DNA of 64,000 nt from Xanthomarina sp. F2636L. GTDB taxonomy: Bacteria > Bacteroidota > Bacteroidia > Flavobacteriales > Flavobacteriaceae. How positions within the stretch are numbered: the first letter of the stretch is position 1; every line of letters starts with the position of its first letter. The DNA lies in assembly GCF_026410195.1 (NCBI RefSeq), contig NZ_JAPMLM010000069.1, positions 62,001-126,000 of the forward strand. Direction: 5' to 3'. Below are positions 42,847 through 52,110 of this stretch, piece after piece. Below the pieces are notes generated by a model. It made no database searches. It saw nothing but the letters and a program-made list of their open reading frames with translations, and was not told the DNA's origin. Made by a program: the position numbers and the translations under genes.

Positions 42847-43578
42847 TTATCGATTTTGCATGGCTTTTCGATATTTAGAGAGACTGTAAAAAGCAAAAAT
42901 TAGAAACCCAATGGCTTGAAACGATTCTCTTACCTCATTGATTCTATTTGCTTCATCCATATGCGAATGAAAAATATAAAGAGTTGCATATAGGCTAAAA
43001 TAATTTACAAGAAAAAAACCACCAATCCATAAAGGGACTATAGGAATTCCTATATAGTTAACAAGTTTCTTTATTTGTACAGAAATTGAACAGGCAATAG
43101 GAATCAACACACAGTAAAGCATCCAAAAAATTGTATAAAGTCTGCCTGCATTTAAAAATAGTTCCATAAACGATTTAGAGGATCCATCGCTATTGTAAGA
43201 CTGGAATAACCATAAATTATGAAAATTTGTTTCTTGTTGGGCATTCATTTCCATTAAAGATTCTGGAGTACTCCATCCAAAAATGCGTTGTCCCCAACTA
43301 ATTTCTTCGCCACATGAGATTAAAAATAGTATAGCAAGTAAAATATAGAATATGTTCCTTTTTGTTTTTATCCCAAAAAACAAATTCTCTAAATGTTTTG
43401 ATTGAATGAATAAATAGGTAAAAATTATAAAAGCAAGAAAGAATGCAATGGCTCCTGCATTTTCAAATAATCCATCTTCTTGAGTTAAATTAAATTGGGT
43501 TTCTGGACTAGTTTTTATTAAAGCTATGTATATTAAAATAACCGACAGATATAATAATATTTTTTTAAGTAATCCCAT
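42847..43578 (-). CDS. Multi-pass membrane protein of unknown function
   Basis: I choose the ATG at 43578 (MGLLKKILLYL); an in-frame Met 25 codons upstream adds a hydrophobic extension. The protein has about seven hydrophobic helices. The conserved-looking block CGEEISWGQRIFGWSTPES follows the third helix and recurs in uncharacterised membrane proteins. No known function. The spermidine-synthase-like gene is upstream on the same strand, about 100 bases away with this start. Confidence 0.68.
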   Translation of the reverse strand: MGLLKKILLYLSVILIYIALIKTSPETQFNLTQEDGLFENAGAIAFFLAFIIFTYLFIQSKHLENLFFGIKTKRNIFYILLAILFLISCGEEISWGQRIFGWSTPESLMEMNAQQETNFHNLWLFQSYNSDGSSKSFMELFLNAGRLYTIFWMLYCVLIPIACSISVQIKKLVNYIGIPIVPLWIGGFFLVNYFSLYATLYIFHSHMDEANRINEVRESFQAIGFLIFAFYSLSKYRKAMQNR

Positions 43579-43676
43579 TGGTTTCAAAAAGTTAGTGTAA
43601 TTAAAAATAAATATACAGATAATTTTATAACTAAGGATGATGCCAAGAAACAATAACGATGTAAGGTAAAATATAT

Positions 43677-44321
43677 CTATAAAGGTCTTGTTATAACAAT
43701 TGTATTGGTATTATTCACCTTCTCAAAAACGCTTACTTTGTAAACATGAGTTTTTAAATAATCGATAATAGTTTTCAATTCTGTATTCATCGAATTCTCT
43801 AAAGAAGCATTAAATAAAATAACTCCATTTGTAGATTTCCGTTGCAGGATATTTTCCCAGAACGGAAGATCAAGGAATTGTTTAGGAACCTGTGTGTCTA
43901 TAAATAAATCGATAATTATCAGGTCGAAAGTAGATTTATTTTCTTCAATATATTGGAGCGCATCAGCACAAATAATCTCTAATTGTTGATTGTTCTGAAG
44001 TTGAAATTCGTCTTTAGCAATGTTGATAATTGTTGGGTCAATTTCAATGGCGGTTATATTTTTTTTATAATTGAAATCTTTTCTGAGTGTTTGTATAACA
44101 CTACCACCCCCAAGACCAAGCAGTAAAACAGAATTTACGTTTGAAAGTTCTATTTTTTCTAATCCAAACTTTAAAATCCGTTGTAAAGAGCCATAAGAAT
44201 AGTTAGCATTTTTAGTGTTTAAATGCTTCTTTCCATTATACCAGGTAATTTCTAAGGTTCCGTTAATATCCGATTCAATTTTTTTAGTAATGGGATAAAA
44301 ATAACTTATAAGTCTTGCCAT
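43677..44321 (-). CDS. Spermidine-synthase-like SAM-fold protein
   Basis: A 214-residue Rossmann-fold protein. LLLGLGGGSVIQTLRKD is motif I of spermidine synthase/SAM methyltransferases, ITAIEIDPTIINIA is motif II, and ICADALQYIEEN and LIIIDLFID complete the core. It lacks the N-terminal beta domain of true spermidine synthases and is short, so a polyamine product is uncertain. It may be an orphan methyltransferase-like protein. Confidence 0.78.
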   Translation of the reverse strand: MARLISYFYPITKKIESDINGTLEITWYNGKKHLNTKNANYSYGSLQRILKFGLEKIELSNVNSVLLLGLGGGSVIQTLRKDFNYKKNITAIEIDPTIINIAKDEFQLQNNQQLEIICADALQYIEENKSTFDLIIIDLFIDTQVPKQFLDLPFWENILQRKSTNGVILFNASLENSMNTELKTIIDYLKTHVYKVSVFEKVNNTNTIVITRPL

Positions 44322-44364
44322 TACTGTTAAAGGTATGAATTAAAGTTGAATAAAAAATCGTTTA

Positions 44365-44392
44365 CAAACGACTACAAACATTTACAAACGAG
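44365..44392. repeat. Three closely spaced ACAAAC motifs upstream of ssb
   Basis: TTTACAAACGA, CTACAAACA and TTTACAAACGA follow one another before the SSB gene. The outer two are identical 11-mers. Their role is unknown; a regulator or SSB self-binding site is possible. Confidence 0.4.
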
Positions 44393-44523
44393 TTTAATTA
44401 GTTAATAACCGACTAATATTTGGAAGTGATTGCATATTTGTACCGTTGAATTGACCGAACGATATTCAATAGTATTAACTGTTTAACCCGCTTGTTTTCG
44501 GACAGGCATTAAAATTTAAAATT

Positions 44524-44856
44524 ATGAAAACGCTTAGAAACAAAGTACAGTTGATTGGAAGATTAGGACAAGATCCTGAAATAATCAATTTCGAAGATGG
44601 TAACAAAATGGCTAAATTCTCAATGGCTACAGACGATAGCTACAAAGACAAAAATGGTCAAAAAATAGAACGTGCATACTGGCATAATGTGGTAGTAAGA
44701 GGAGGCTTGGTAAAAGTTGTAGAAGAGTATGTTTCCAAAGGAAAGGAGATTGCCGTAGAAGGCAAATTAACAAACCGCTCTTGGGAAGATAAAGATGGTA
44801 ATAAACGATACATAACAGAGGTTCTGTGTGACGAATTACTGATGTTAAGTAAATAA
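44524..44856 (+). CDS. ssb: Short single-stranded DNA-binding protein
   Basis: A 110-residue OB-fold protein: NKVQLIGRLGQDPE, AKFSMATDDSY, YWHNVVVRG and KGKEIAVEGKLTNRSW are the SSB blocks. It stops right after the OB fold, so it lacks the disordered tail and the acidic C-terminal tip that recruits partner proteins in standard SSBs. A second, short SSB is common in Bacteroidota, with the full-length one elsewhere. A terminator follows 20 bases later. Confidence 0.92.
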   Translation: MKTLRNKVQLIGRLGQDPEIINFEDGNKMAKFSMATDDSYKDKNGQKIERAYWHNVVVRGGLVKVVEEYVSKGKEIAVEGKLTNRSWEDKDGNKRYITEVLCDELLMLSK

Positions 44857-44875
44857 AACATTAAAATACTTGATT

Positions 44876-44902
44876 AAAAGCGACTTAGGTCGCTTTTTTT
44901 TA
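44876..44902 (+). terminator. Rho-independent terminator of ssb
   Basis: A 9-bp stem AAAAGCGAC / GTCGCTTTT with a 4-base loop, then a long T run. Confidence 0.9.
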
Positions 44903-44973
44903 TTTATTTTAGTAAAAATTATCTTCCTTTCTAGTTTAATAGCAATCGTATAAATCTTTAAATTTTAATAGAT

Positions 44974-45636
44974 ATGCTAGGAGACACATTAAAAATTGCC
45001 TTGGGCGAACTCGGCCAAAAAGAAATCCATGGAGAAAAGCACAACGAACGTATTTTAGAATATCAAGAAACCACAGGCTTAAATTTTGGTAACGATGAAG
45101 TTGCTTGGTGTAGTATTTTTGCAAATTGGGTAGCTATGCAAGCTAATTTACCAAGATCGAATAAACCAAATGCCAGAAGTTGGTTGCAAGTAGGTAAAAA
45201 AACCAAATGGCCTCAACCAGGAGATATTGTTGTTTTTTGGAGAGGGAGTAAAGATGATTGGAGAGGACATGTGGGGTTCTTTATGGGTTATACCAAGAGT
45301 GGAAAATCTATTTATTGTCTCGGTGGTAATCAAGACGATGAGGTAAATATTCAAACCTATCCTTTAGATCGAATTTTAGACTTTATAAGCTTAACAGATC
45401 ATGATAATAGCGACCTACAAATTCCAACAGGTTATCTAAGACAAGGCGATAGTAATAATCACGTAAAACAATTACAACAACTTTTAAAACAATTAGATTT
45501 TTTAAGTGGAAGTGCGGATGGCGTTTTTGGCCCTAAAACAGAAGCAGCACTTAGAGCTTTTCAAAAAAAGTATGAAATAACTGTTGATGGTATTTATGGT
45601 AGTGAATCTAGAGCTGTTCTGGAAAAATTAGTATAG
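44974..45636 (+). CDS. CHAP-like amidase with peptidoglycan-binding domain (TIGR02594-type)
   Basis: A 220-residue protein. Residues 1-130 resemble the TIGR02594/CHAP-type cysteine peptidase, with C46 (EVAWCSIFANW) and H99 (WRGHVGFFMG). Residues about 153-220 form a PG_binding_1 domain (YLRQGDSNNHVKQLQQLL, then DGVFGPKTEAALRAFQ). It should cut or bind peptidoglycan. There is no signal peptide, as in phage endolysins or toxin-like lysozymes. No other phage gene is nearby. Confidence 0.85.
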   Translation: MLGDTLKIALGELGQKEIHGEKHNERILEYQETTGLNFGNDEVAWCSIFANWVAMQANLPRSNKPNARSWLQVGKKTKWPQPGDIVVFWRGSKDDWRGHVGFFMGYTKSGKSIYCLGGNQDDEVNIQTYPLDRILDFISLTDHDNSDLQIPTGYLRQGDSNNHVKQLQQLLKQLDFLSGSADGVFGPKTEAALRAFQKKYEITVDGIYGSESRAVLEKLV

Positions 45637-45677
45637 AACAACTCTAGACTTTAATTTTTTATTTCAAAATTTAGAAA

Positions 45678-46589
45678 TTAGATATGTTTTAAAACACGTT
45701 TTTTTACTGATTTCGTTGTAGACTGAAAAGCTGATAATATTTGCTTTTCGTAAAAAGTAATCCGAATTCCAAAAAGTAATACAAAACCACCAAAAACCAT
45801 TTGTAGAGAAATAGCTTCGTCTATTAATAACCATGCTAAAATAGAAGCTAAAATACCTTGCCCCAACAAACTAACTGAAACTCTGGTAGCGCGCATATGC
45901 TGTGTTGCATAGCTAATTAATAACCAGGCTGCAAGCTGACAAACAGCAGCTTGAATAACTAATACCAACCAACCAGCATTTGAAAAACCGGAAAAGGGTT
46001 CGTTTATAGCGTAGCTTAAACCTCCTAAGTATATAGATGAAGCTGCCAAACTTATAGTCATAAAAGTAATAACATTCATTTTCTTCAAAACCTCTTTACT
46101 TAGTAGCATATAGACAGAGTATAGAACTCCTGATAGGATACCAAAACTAAACGCTAAGTCGAAATCAAGCGTTTTAAATACGGTAAAACCAACAAGCATC
46201 ATCATCCCAAAAACAGCAACCATGGTACCAATCCAAAAGTTAGTTTTTGGTTTATCCTTTAAAAAGAACAAAGCTAAAACACCCACCCAAACTGGAGAGA
46301 GGTTCGTTAATAAAGATGCCTGAGTAGCGGTAGACTCTTGAATAGCAATATTCCAAACTGCGACATCGCTACCAAAAACAACCCCGCAAATAATGGCTAA
46401 AATTGCCATTTTAAGACTGGGTACCTTAAATTGTTTAGATATTAAAACATAAGGTAATAACAACAACAAGGAAAACAACATTCTATAAAATGCTGATATC
46501 ACTCCTGGAGTTAGGTTTAATTTAACCAAAATAGGGAATATAGAAATACAAACTATTCCAATAAACAACGCGATTCTTGCCTTTTTCAT
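45678..46589 (-). CDS. EamA/DMT family transporter
   Basis: About 303 residues with ten predicted membrane helices in two EamA repeats. The first (LNLTPGVISAFYRMLFSLLL) and second (QLAAWLLISYATQHMRATRVS, GQGILASILAWLLIDEAI) repeats show the typical DMT residues. I choose the ATG at 46589 (MKKARIALF); a Met 12 codons upstream would add a polar leader. Substrate unknown. Confidence 0.88.
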   Translation of the reverse strand: MKKARIALFIGIVCISIFPILVKLNLTPGVISAFYRMLFSLLLLLPYVLISKQFKVPSLKMAILAIICGVVFGSDVAVWNIAIQESTATQASLLTNLSPVWVGVLALFFLKDKPKTNFWIGTMVAVFGMMMLVGFTVFKTLDFDLAFSFGILSGVLYSVYMLLSKEVLKKMNVITFMTISLAASSIYLGGLSYAINEPFSGFSNAGWLVLVIQAAVCQLAAWLLISYATQHMRATRVSVSLLGQGILASILAWLLIDEAISLQMVFGGFVLLFGIRITFYEKQILSAFQSTTKSVKKRVLKHI

Positions 46590-46898
46590 CTGAAAACTAT
46601 TTAGCTTCTTAATTTGAAGCTGCAAATGTACGTCCTATTTCCAGATTTTGATGAGACTAAATTAACCAAGTATGATAAAATATTATCCAGTTTTATTAAA
46701 ATATGTTGTCACCAATCAATAAAAAGTATTATGGATATAGTTTCAATTGACAATATCTTTGTTTTTATATGAGGCTTTAGTCACAATTGAGAGTTTAGAC
46801 TGGGTTTAATTTTTAGGATATATAATAATACGTAATTAAACAGGTCTATATTCTATGCTTTATAAGTTCCGAAAGCTTTCGGAACGATCTTAATCCTT
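46590..46898. other. Gene-free spacer with a 20-bp perfect palindrome
   Basis: No gene is visible. GTTCCGAAAGCTTTCGGAAC at 46866-46885 is a perfect palindrome without a spacer, 14 bases beyond the tex stop. It is not followed by a T run on the minus strand, so it may be a 3-prime stabilising hairpin or a repeat-family element rather than a standard terminator. The rest is AT-rich. Confidence 0.55.
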
Positions 46899-49022
46899 TT
46901 ACTTATGAAGCTTTAATTGAATGCGTTTTCGTGCTACATCTACTTCTAACACCTTAACAATTACTTGTTGATGTAGGCTTATATGCTCGTTTACATCGCT
47001 CACAAAACGGTCTGCCAGATTAGAAATATGAATCAAGCCACTTTCTTTAATTCCTATATCTACAAAAGCACCAAAGTTGGTAACATTGTTTACAATACCA
47101 GGAAGAAGTTGCCCTTCTTTTAAATCGGTTATTGATTTTATATTTTGATTAAAAGTAAAGACTTTAGCCTGCTCACGAATATCTAATCCAGGTTTTTCTA
47201 ATTCCTTTATAATATCCTGAAGTGTTGGTAAACCCACAGAATCTGTACAGTATTTTTTTAAGTCTAACTTTTGAAGTAGTGTAGAATTACCAATTAATTC
47301 TGAAATAGGCTTGTCTAAATCTTTAGCCATTTTTTCAACAATAACATAGCTTTCTGGGTGTACAGCAGAATCGTCTAACGGATTTTTAGCCTCTTTAATT
47401 CTCAAAAATGCAGCACCCTGTTCAAAAGCTTTTTCTCCAAGACGAGGTACTTTTTTAATAGCATTTCTAGATTTAAACACGCCGTTTTCGGTTCTGTAAT
47501 TAAAAATATTTTCTGCTAGTTTTGGTCCAATTCCAGAAACATAACTCATTAGACTTGTGCTCGCTGTGTTAATGTTTACGCCTACTGCATTTACACAACT
47601 TACTACAACGGTATCTAATTCGCTTTTAAGTTTTGTTTGGTCCACATCGTGCTGGTATTGTCCAACGCCAATAGATTTAGCCTCTATTTTAACTAATTCG
47701 GCTAACGGATCTTGTAAACGTCGTCCAATAGAAACAGCACCACGAACAGTTACATCATAATTTGGGAATTCGTCTCTAGCAATTTTTGAAGCCGAATAAA
47801 TACTAGCTCCTGCTTCGCTGACTACAAATACCTGAATATCATTTTTAAAATGAATTTTTCTAATAAGCGCTTCGGTTTCTCTCGAGGCTGTTCCGTTTCC
47901 AATAGCAATGGCTTCAATTTGATAGGCTTCAGAAAGTGAACTTATTTTTTTCATGGCACCAAGGGAATCACTTTTTGGCGGATGCGGATAGATGGTTTCG
48001 TTGTGTTTTAAATTTCCTTGGGCATCTAAACACACAATTTTACAGCCAGTTCTAAATCCAGGATCAATGGCTAAAACACGTTTTTCACCTAAAGGGGATC
48101 CTAATAATAATTGTTTAAGGTTTTTAGCAAAGACATTTATGGCAGAAGCATCGGCTTTTTCTTTGGCATTCTGCAACGCCTCATTAGATAAGGATGGAAA
48201 TAACAAACGCTTATAGGCATCTTGAATGGCTATTTCAATTTGTTTGGAACAGGCATTATTAGATCGAATAATCCTATCTTCAATTTTTGTCAAAGCCTTC
48301 TCCTGGTCTATCTCAATTTTCACTTTTATAAAGCCTTCTTTTTCAGCTCTTAAAATGGCTAATAATCTATGAGAAGGAATTCTATTTAAAGACTCTTCCC
48401 ATTCAAAATAATCTCGAAATTTTTGTGCATCTTCAGTCTCTTTTTTGGATTTAACTACTTTAGAAGAAATCATGGCGAAACGTTCTAATTGCTTACGAAT
48501 ATTATTTCTAACATCTGTACGTTCATTTACCCATTCGGAAATAATATGGCGCGCACCTTCCAAAGCATCTTCAACAGAAGCAATTTCTCCTTTTACGTAT
48601 TTATAAGCAATAGATTCTAGATCTGAAGCATTTTGGCTCATAATGATTTTAGCCAAAGGTTCCAAACCATTTTTTCTAGCAGTTTCAGCTTTGGTTTTTC
48701 TACTTTTTTTGAAGGGTAAATAAAGGTCTTCAAGTGTGGTTAAATCTTGAGTAGTTTCAATTTTTATTTTTAAGTCGTCTGTTAAAACTTCTTGTTCCTC
48801 CAGAGCCTTTAAAACACTTGCTTTTCGTTTTTCTAGGGTTTCAAATTGTTCTTTGTATTTAACGATGTCTCCAATTTGAACTTCATCCAGATTACCTGTT
48901 CGTTCTTTTCGGTAACGTGAAATAAACGGAACCGTACAGGCTTCATTTAATAATTCTACCGTGTTTTTTACAGAAACGTCCGAAAGTTGTGTTTGGGAAA
49001 TGATATAGGAAATCATCGACAT
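46899..49022 (-). CDS. tex: Tex-like RNA-binding protein
   Basis: A 707-residue protein with the Tex order: N-terminal helical domain (TVELLNEACTVPFISRYRKERTG), YqgF-like domain (VLAIDPGFRTGCKIVCLD), helix-hairpin-helix region (LMSYVSGIGPKLAENIFNYR), and a C-terminal S1 domain (GIVNNVTNFGAFVDIGIKES). Tex binds RNA and DNA and affects transcription. Two ATGs two codons apart (49022 and 49016) are possible starts. Confidence 0.93.
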   Translation of the reverse strand: MSMISYIISQTQLSDVSVKNTVELLNEACTVPFISRYRKERTGNLDEVQIGDIVKYKEQFETLEKRKASVLKALEEQEVLTDDLKIKIETTQDLTTLEDLYLPFKKSRKTKAETARKNGLEPLAKIIMSQNASDLESIAYKYVKGEIASVEDALEGARHIISEWVNERTDVRNNIRKQLERFAMISSKVVKSKKETEDAQKFRDYFEWEESLNRIPSHRLLAILRAEKEGFIKVKIEIDQEKALTKIEDRIIRSNNACSKQIEIAIQDAYKRLLFPSLSNEALQNAKEKADASAINVFAKNLKQLLLGSPLGEKRVLAIDPGFRTGCKIVCLDAQGNLKHNETIYPHPPKSDSLGAMKKISSLSEAYQIEAIAIGNGTASRETEALIRKIHFKNDIQVFVVSEAGASIYSASKIARDEFPNYDVTVRGAVSIGRRLQDPLAELVKIEAKSIGVGQYQHDVDQTKLKSELDTVVVSCVNAVGVNINTASTSLMSYVSGIGPKLAENIFNYRTENGVFKSRNAIKKVPRLGEKAFEQGAAFLRIKEAKNPLDDSAVHPESYVIVEKMAKDLDKPISELIGNSTLLQKLDLKKYCTDSVGLPTLQDIIKELEKPGLDIREQAKVFTFNQNIKSITDLKEGQLLPGIVNNVTNFGAFVDIGIKESGLIHISNLADRFVSDVNEHISLHQQVIVKVLEVDVARKRIQLKLHK

Positions 49023-49111
49023 GCTTAATATAATCTATAGGTTGAGCTACAAATATATGAAGATATTTGCGGTAAGACCTGTGATTTTTCTTGTGAATTG
49101 CGTAAAAGAAT

Positions 49112-49139
49112 AAACCCCTTTTTTAGCTAAAAGGGGTTT
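49112..49139 (-). terminator. Terminator of the S9 peptidase gene
   Basis: An 11-bp stem AAACCCCTTTT / AAAAGGGGTTT with a 6-base loop, 8 bases past the stop at 49147. The T run after the stem is short, so it may be a weak or bidirectional terminator. Confidence 0.65.
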
Positions 49140-49146
49140 GATGTTT

Positions 49147-51054
49147 TTATAAGGTTTCTTTTAACCATTTAAAGAATTCTGTTTGCCAGACAATGGCGTT
49201 TTGTGGCTGTAGAATCCAATGGTTTTCATCTGGAAAATAAAGTAATTTACTTTTTATATCTAAGAGTTGTGCTGCTTGAAATGCACTTAAACCTTGCTCG
49301 ATTGGCACGCGATAATCTTTTCCTCCCTGTATAATTAATATGGGAGTATCCCATTTAGAAACTCTAGATATTGGGTTGAATTCATTATACGCTTTTTGAG
49401 CTGTTTTATTGTCTTTATCCCAATAGTTCCCACCCCAATCGTTGTTTACAAAAAACAATTCTTCGGTGGTGCCATACATTGTTCGGGTATCGAAAACGCC
49501 ATCGTGAGAGATAAAAGTTTTAAAGCGTTTCTCATGGATTCCAGCTAAATAAAACACCGAATATCCTCCAAAACTTGCACCAATAGCACCAAGTCTATCG
49601 TTGTCTACATAAGGTTCTTTGGCAAGATTGTCAATAGCACTTAGGTAGTCGTCCATAACTTGTCCGCCCCAATCTTTACTTATATCTGCATTCCATTTAA
49701 CGCCGTGTCCAGGCATACCTCTTCGGTTTGGAGCTACTATAATATATCCTTGCGAGGCCATAACTTGGAAGTTCCATCGATACGAATAAAATTGCGATAA
49801 TGGCGATTGTGGACCACCTTGAGCGTATAATAACGTTGGATATTTTTTAGAAGCATCGAAGTTTGGAGGAAGGATAACCCAAACTAACATTTGTTTGTTA
49901 TCTGTAGTGGTTACATAGCGTTTTTCAATTTTTGGCATATCGATTTTACTATAAAAATCGGTATTAACGTTTGTAATCTGCTCAAAATCTTTCTTCTTTA
50001 AATCGAAACGAAACACTTCGGCAGCATGATTCATATCAGTACGTGTAACAAGTAGGCTATTGTTTAATTCTGCAACAATACTAGTCACATCAAAAGGACC
50101 TTCAGATAATTGAGTCACTAATGGCGCAATACGTTTTTTTCCAGGGTAATTAACCTCAAACAATTGAATAGTACCATCTACAGGAGCCGTAAAGTAAATT
50201 TTCTTTCCATCTTTACTCCATTTATAACTTCTTACGGTGCCATCCCAACGTGCAGTTAGGTTTTGTTCGATACCATTTTCTAGAACAATCAGATCGTTTT
50301 TATCACTTTCGTTACCTTCGGTTTTCATTTGTAACCATGCTAGAGCGCCTAAACTTGAAAATTCTGGGCTCATATCGTAACCACGATTTTTTTCTGTAAT
50401 ATTGGTAGTAGTTTTTGTGGCTAAATTGTACTTATAAATATCTGTATTGGTGCTGGTAGCGTAAGCTTTTCCTTTTAATTTTTTACTTACATAGTAAATA
50501 CTCTTACTATCCGGAGCCCAGATATAATCTTCGTCGCCACCAAAAGGACGTTGCGGACTATAATATGGCTCGTTAGGCATAATGTCTATAGCATCTGTAT
50601 CTTCAGCATTGATTGCCTTATAGAAAACATGGTTGAATTTTCCGTCGTACCAAGTGTCCCAATGTCTGTTATCTAAATCTGTAAAAATATAGGCATCCGA
50701 TTTTTCTAAAGACTTATACACATCTTTACTATGAATAGCTTCTATAGCAACTGCTTTATCGAACATTTTAAAACGACCATCAGGCGAGATGTTTTTATCA
50801 GCAACCGCAACATCATCTTTGGTTATTTCTACGGGAGTTCCTCCATTTACAGGAATTTTGTAGAATTTGGAGTCAAATCCGTTAGTTTCCATATTTGGAG
50901 TGGATACGCGATAAAAAAGTTGATTTCCTTGACTGTCTAGACCTAAAGCACTAAGGCGCTTTACTTGCCAAAGTAGTTCTGGAGTCATTTGTTGTTGACT
51001 TTGAGCAACGTGGACACTTAAGAAAAGGCTCAGAAAAAATGCAATTGTTCTCAT
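49147..51054 (-). CDS. S9 family prolyl oligopeptidase-like peptidase, secreted
   Basis: A 635-residue protein with a signal peptide (MRTIAFFLSLFLSVHVAQS). Residues about 25-370 form a beta-propeller (blade-like repeats such as GRFKMFDKAVA and KSIYYVSKK), and residues 380-635 an alpha/beta-hydrolase domain. The catalytic triad is S494 (GASFGGYS), D580 (QGGKDYRVP) and H612 (ENHW). It is of the dipeptidyl-peptidase/acylaminoacyl peptidase type, periplasmic by its signal. Confidence 0.93.
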   Translation of the reverse strand: MRTIAFFLSLFLSVHVAQSQQQMTPELLWQVKRLSALGLDSQGNQLFYRVSTPNMETNGFDSKFYKIPVNGGTPVEITKDDVAVADKNISPDGRFKMFDKAVAIEAIHSKDVYKSLEKSDAYIFTDLDNRHWDTWYDGKFNHVFYKAINAEDTDAIDIMPNEPYYSPQRPFGGDEDYIWAPDSKSIYYVSKKLKGKAYATSTNTDIYKYNLATKTTTNITEKNRGYDMSPEFSSLGALAWLQMKTEGNESDKNDLIVLENGIEQNLTARWDGTVRSYKWSKDGKKIYFTAPVDGTIQLFEVNYPGKKRIAPLVTQLSEGPFDVTSIVAELNNSLLVTRTDMNHAAEVFRFDLKKKDFEQITNVNTDFYSKIDMPKIEKRYVTTTDNKQMLVWVILPPNFDASKKYPTLLYAQGGPQSPLSQFYSYRWNFQVMASQGYIIVAPNRRGMPGHGVKWNADISKDWGGQVMDDYLSAIDNLAKEPYVDNDRLGAIGASFGGYSVFYLAGIHEKRFKTFISHDGVFDTRTMYGTTEELFFVNNDWGGNYWDKDNKTAQKAYNEFNPISRVSKWDTPILIIQGGKDYRVPIEQGLSAFQAAQLLDIKSKLLYFPDENHWILQPQNAIVWQTEFFKWLKETL

Positions 51055-51241
51055 GGATTTTAATTTAAATGAAAGACTTGTTTAAAAATTTTCTAATTGC
51101 AGAAAATTATCAATTCTCAAAGATAGGCATATATACTAATTTAGGATTGAGTTACTTTGAAAAATGACCTTGTTTAGAGCGAAAGTAAGATTTAAGAAGT
51201 TATTGTAGTAATATGTATTTTAAAGGGTCTAGTTATTACAT

Positions 51242-51273
51242 AAAAAACCCAAGTAAAAATACTTGGGTTTTTA
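51242..51273 (-). terminator. Terminator of the lipocalin-OmpA-NlpE operon
   Basis: A 13-bp stem AAAAACCCAAGTA / TACTTGGGTTTTT with a 4-base loop, with T6 on the minus strand, 25 bases after the stop at 51298. Confidence 0.88.
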
Positions 51274-51297
51274 AATATGGATTAATTTAAATAATGT

Positions 51298-52098
51298 TTA
51301 TTCTTCGGCTTCAAAAACAGCTAAAGGAGCCATTTTTGCTTTATTAAGTGTCATGGTATTTCCGTTTAAAGAGAAGTTATCAGCTGTATTAAGTACTTCC
51401 ATAAATTGGGATTCAACTGTCATGTCTGGACAAGCTTTCATGGTTGTAGCTACATTAGAAAGTTCTAACTGACTTCCGTTTTCTATTTTAAAAGAACCAG
51501 TAAAGGTATTACATCCTGCATCTCCAAAAACTCTATTTTCATCTGTTGCGAAAGAAATAAAAGCTTCAGAATCTGTAATGTCTTTCCCCATTAATTTGAC
51601 TAATTTCCACTTGGTGTCTGTAAATTCTGAAGTGTTAGTAGAATTATTTTGTAGTTTTTTCAGAATATAAAAATCTGCTAACTCTCCAGTAACTTTATTT
51701 CCAGATTTATCTAATTGTGTTAAGGTGTTCTCACCTACAAAAAAACTAGTTTCATTTTCATCTGATAATAAAATTGTTTGTCCGTCTTCTAACCATTTAA
51801 AATAACCACGGCTATCAAAATCTCCATCTTTCTTACCTAAATATATATCTCTTGCAACATAAGTTTGATCATTGTTAAGCTTAATAGTTTTCTCTATGCC
51901 TTCACAATCAGCACATGGAAGTGTCCCTGTGTAGGTGCCTTCCCAATCTAATGCATTTTCGCTGGTATGCATATCTACTAATTCATCATTTTGTTTTGTT
52001 GTTTCTGCTTCGACTTCTTGTTGCTTTTTATTATTCGAATTACAACTTGTAATTAAAAGCAGTGCAAATACACAAATTCCTAATAATCTATTTTTCAT
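51298..52098 (-). CDS. NlpE-META fusion lipoprotein
   Basis: A 266-residue lipoprotein (lipobox ITSC, C19). Residues about 50-155 are NlpE-like, with the CxxC motif in PCADCEGIEKTI and the GTYTGTLP start. Residues about 165-262 form a META domain (WKLVKLMGKDI, AGCNTFTGSFKI, TMKACPDM). NlpE proteins act in envelope stress and copper responses; META domains occur in heat-shock protein HslJ. It follows the OmpA-like gene by 12 bases. Confidence 0.88.
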   Translation of the reverse strand: MKNRLLGICVFALLLITSCNSNNKKQQEVEAETTKQNDELVDMHTSENALDWEGTYTGTLPCADCEGIEKTIKLNNDQTYVARDIYLGKKDGDFDSRGYFKWLEDGQTILLSDENETSFFVGENTLTQLDKSGNKVTGELADFYILKKLQNNSTNTSEFTDTKWKLVKLMGKDITDSEAFISFATDENRVFGDAGCNTFTGSFKIENGSQLELSNVATTMKACPDMTVESQFMEVLNTADNFSLNGNTMTLNKAKMAPLAVFEAEE

Positions 52099-52110
52099 GT
52101 TTTATTTATT

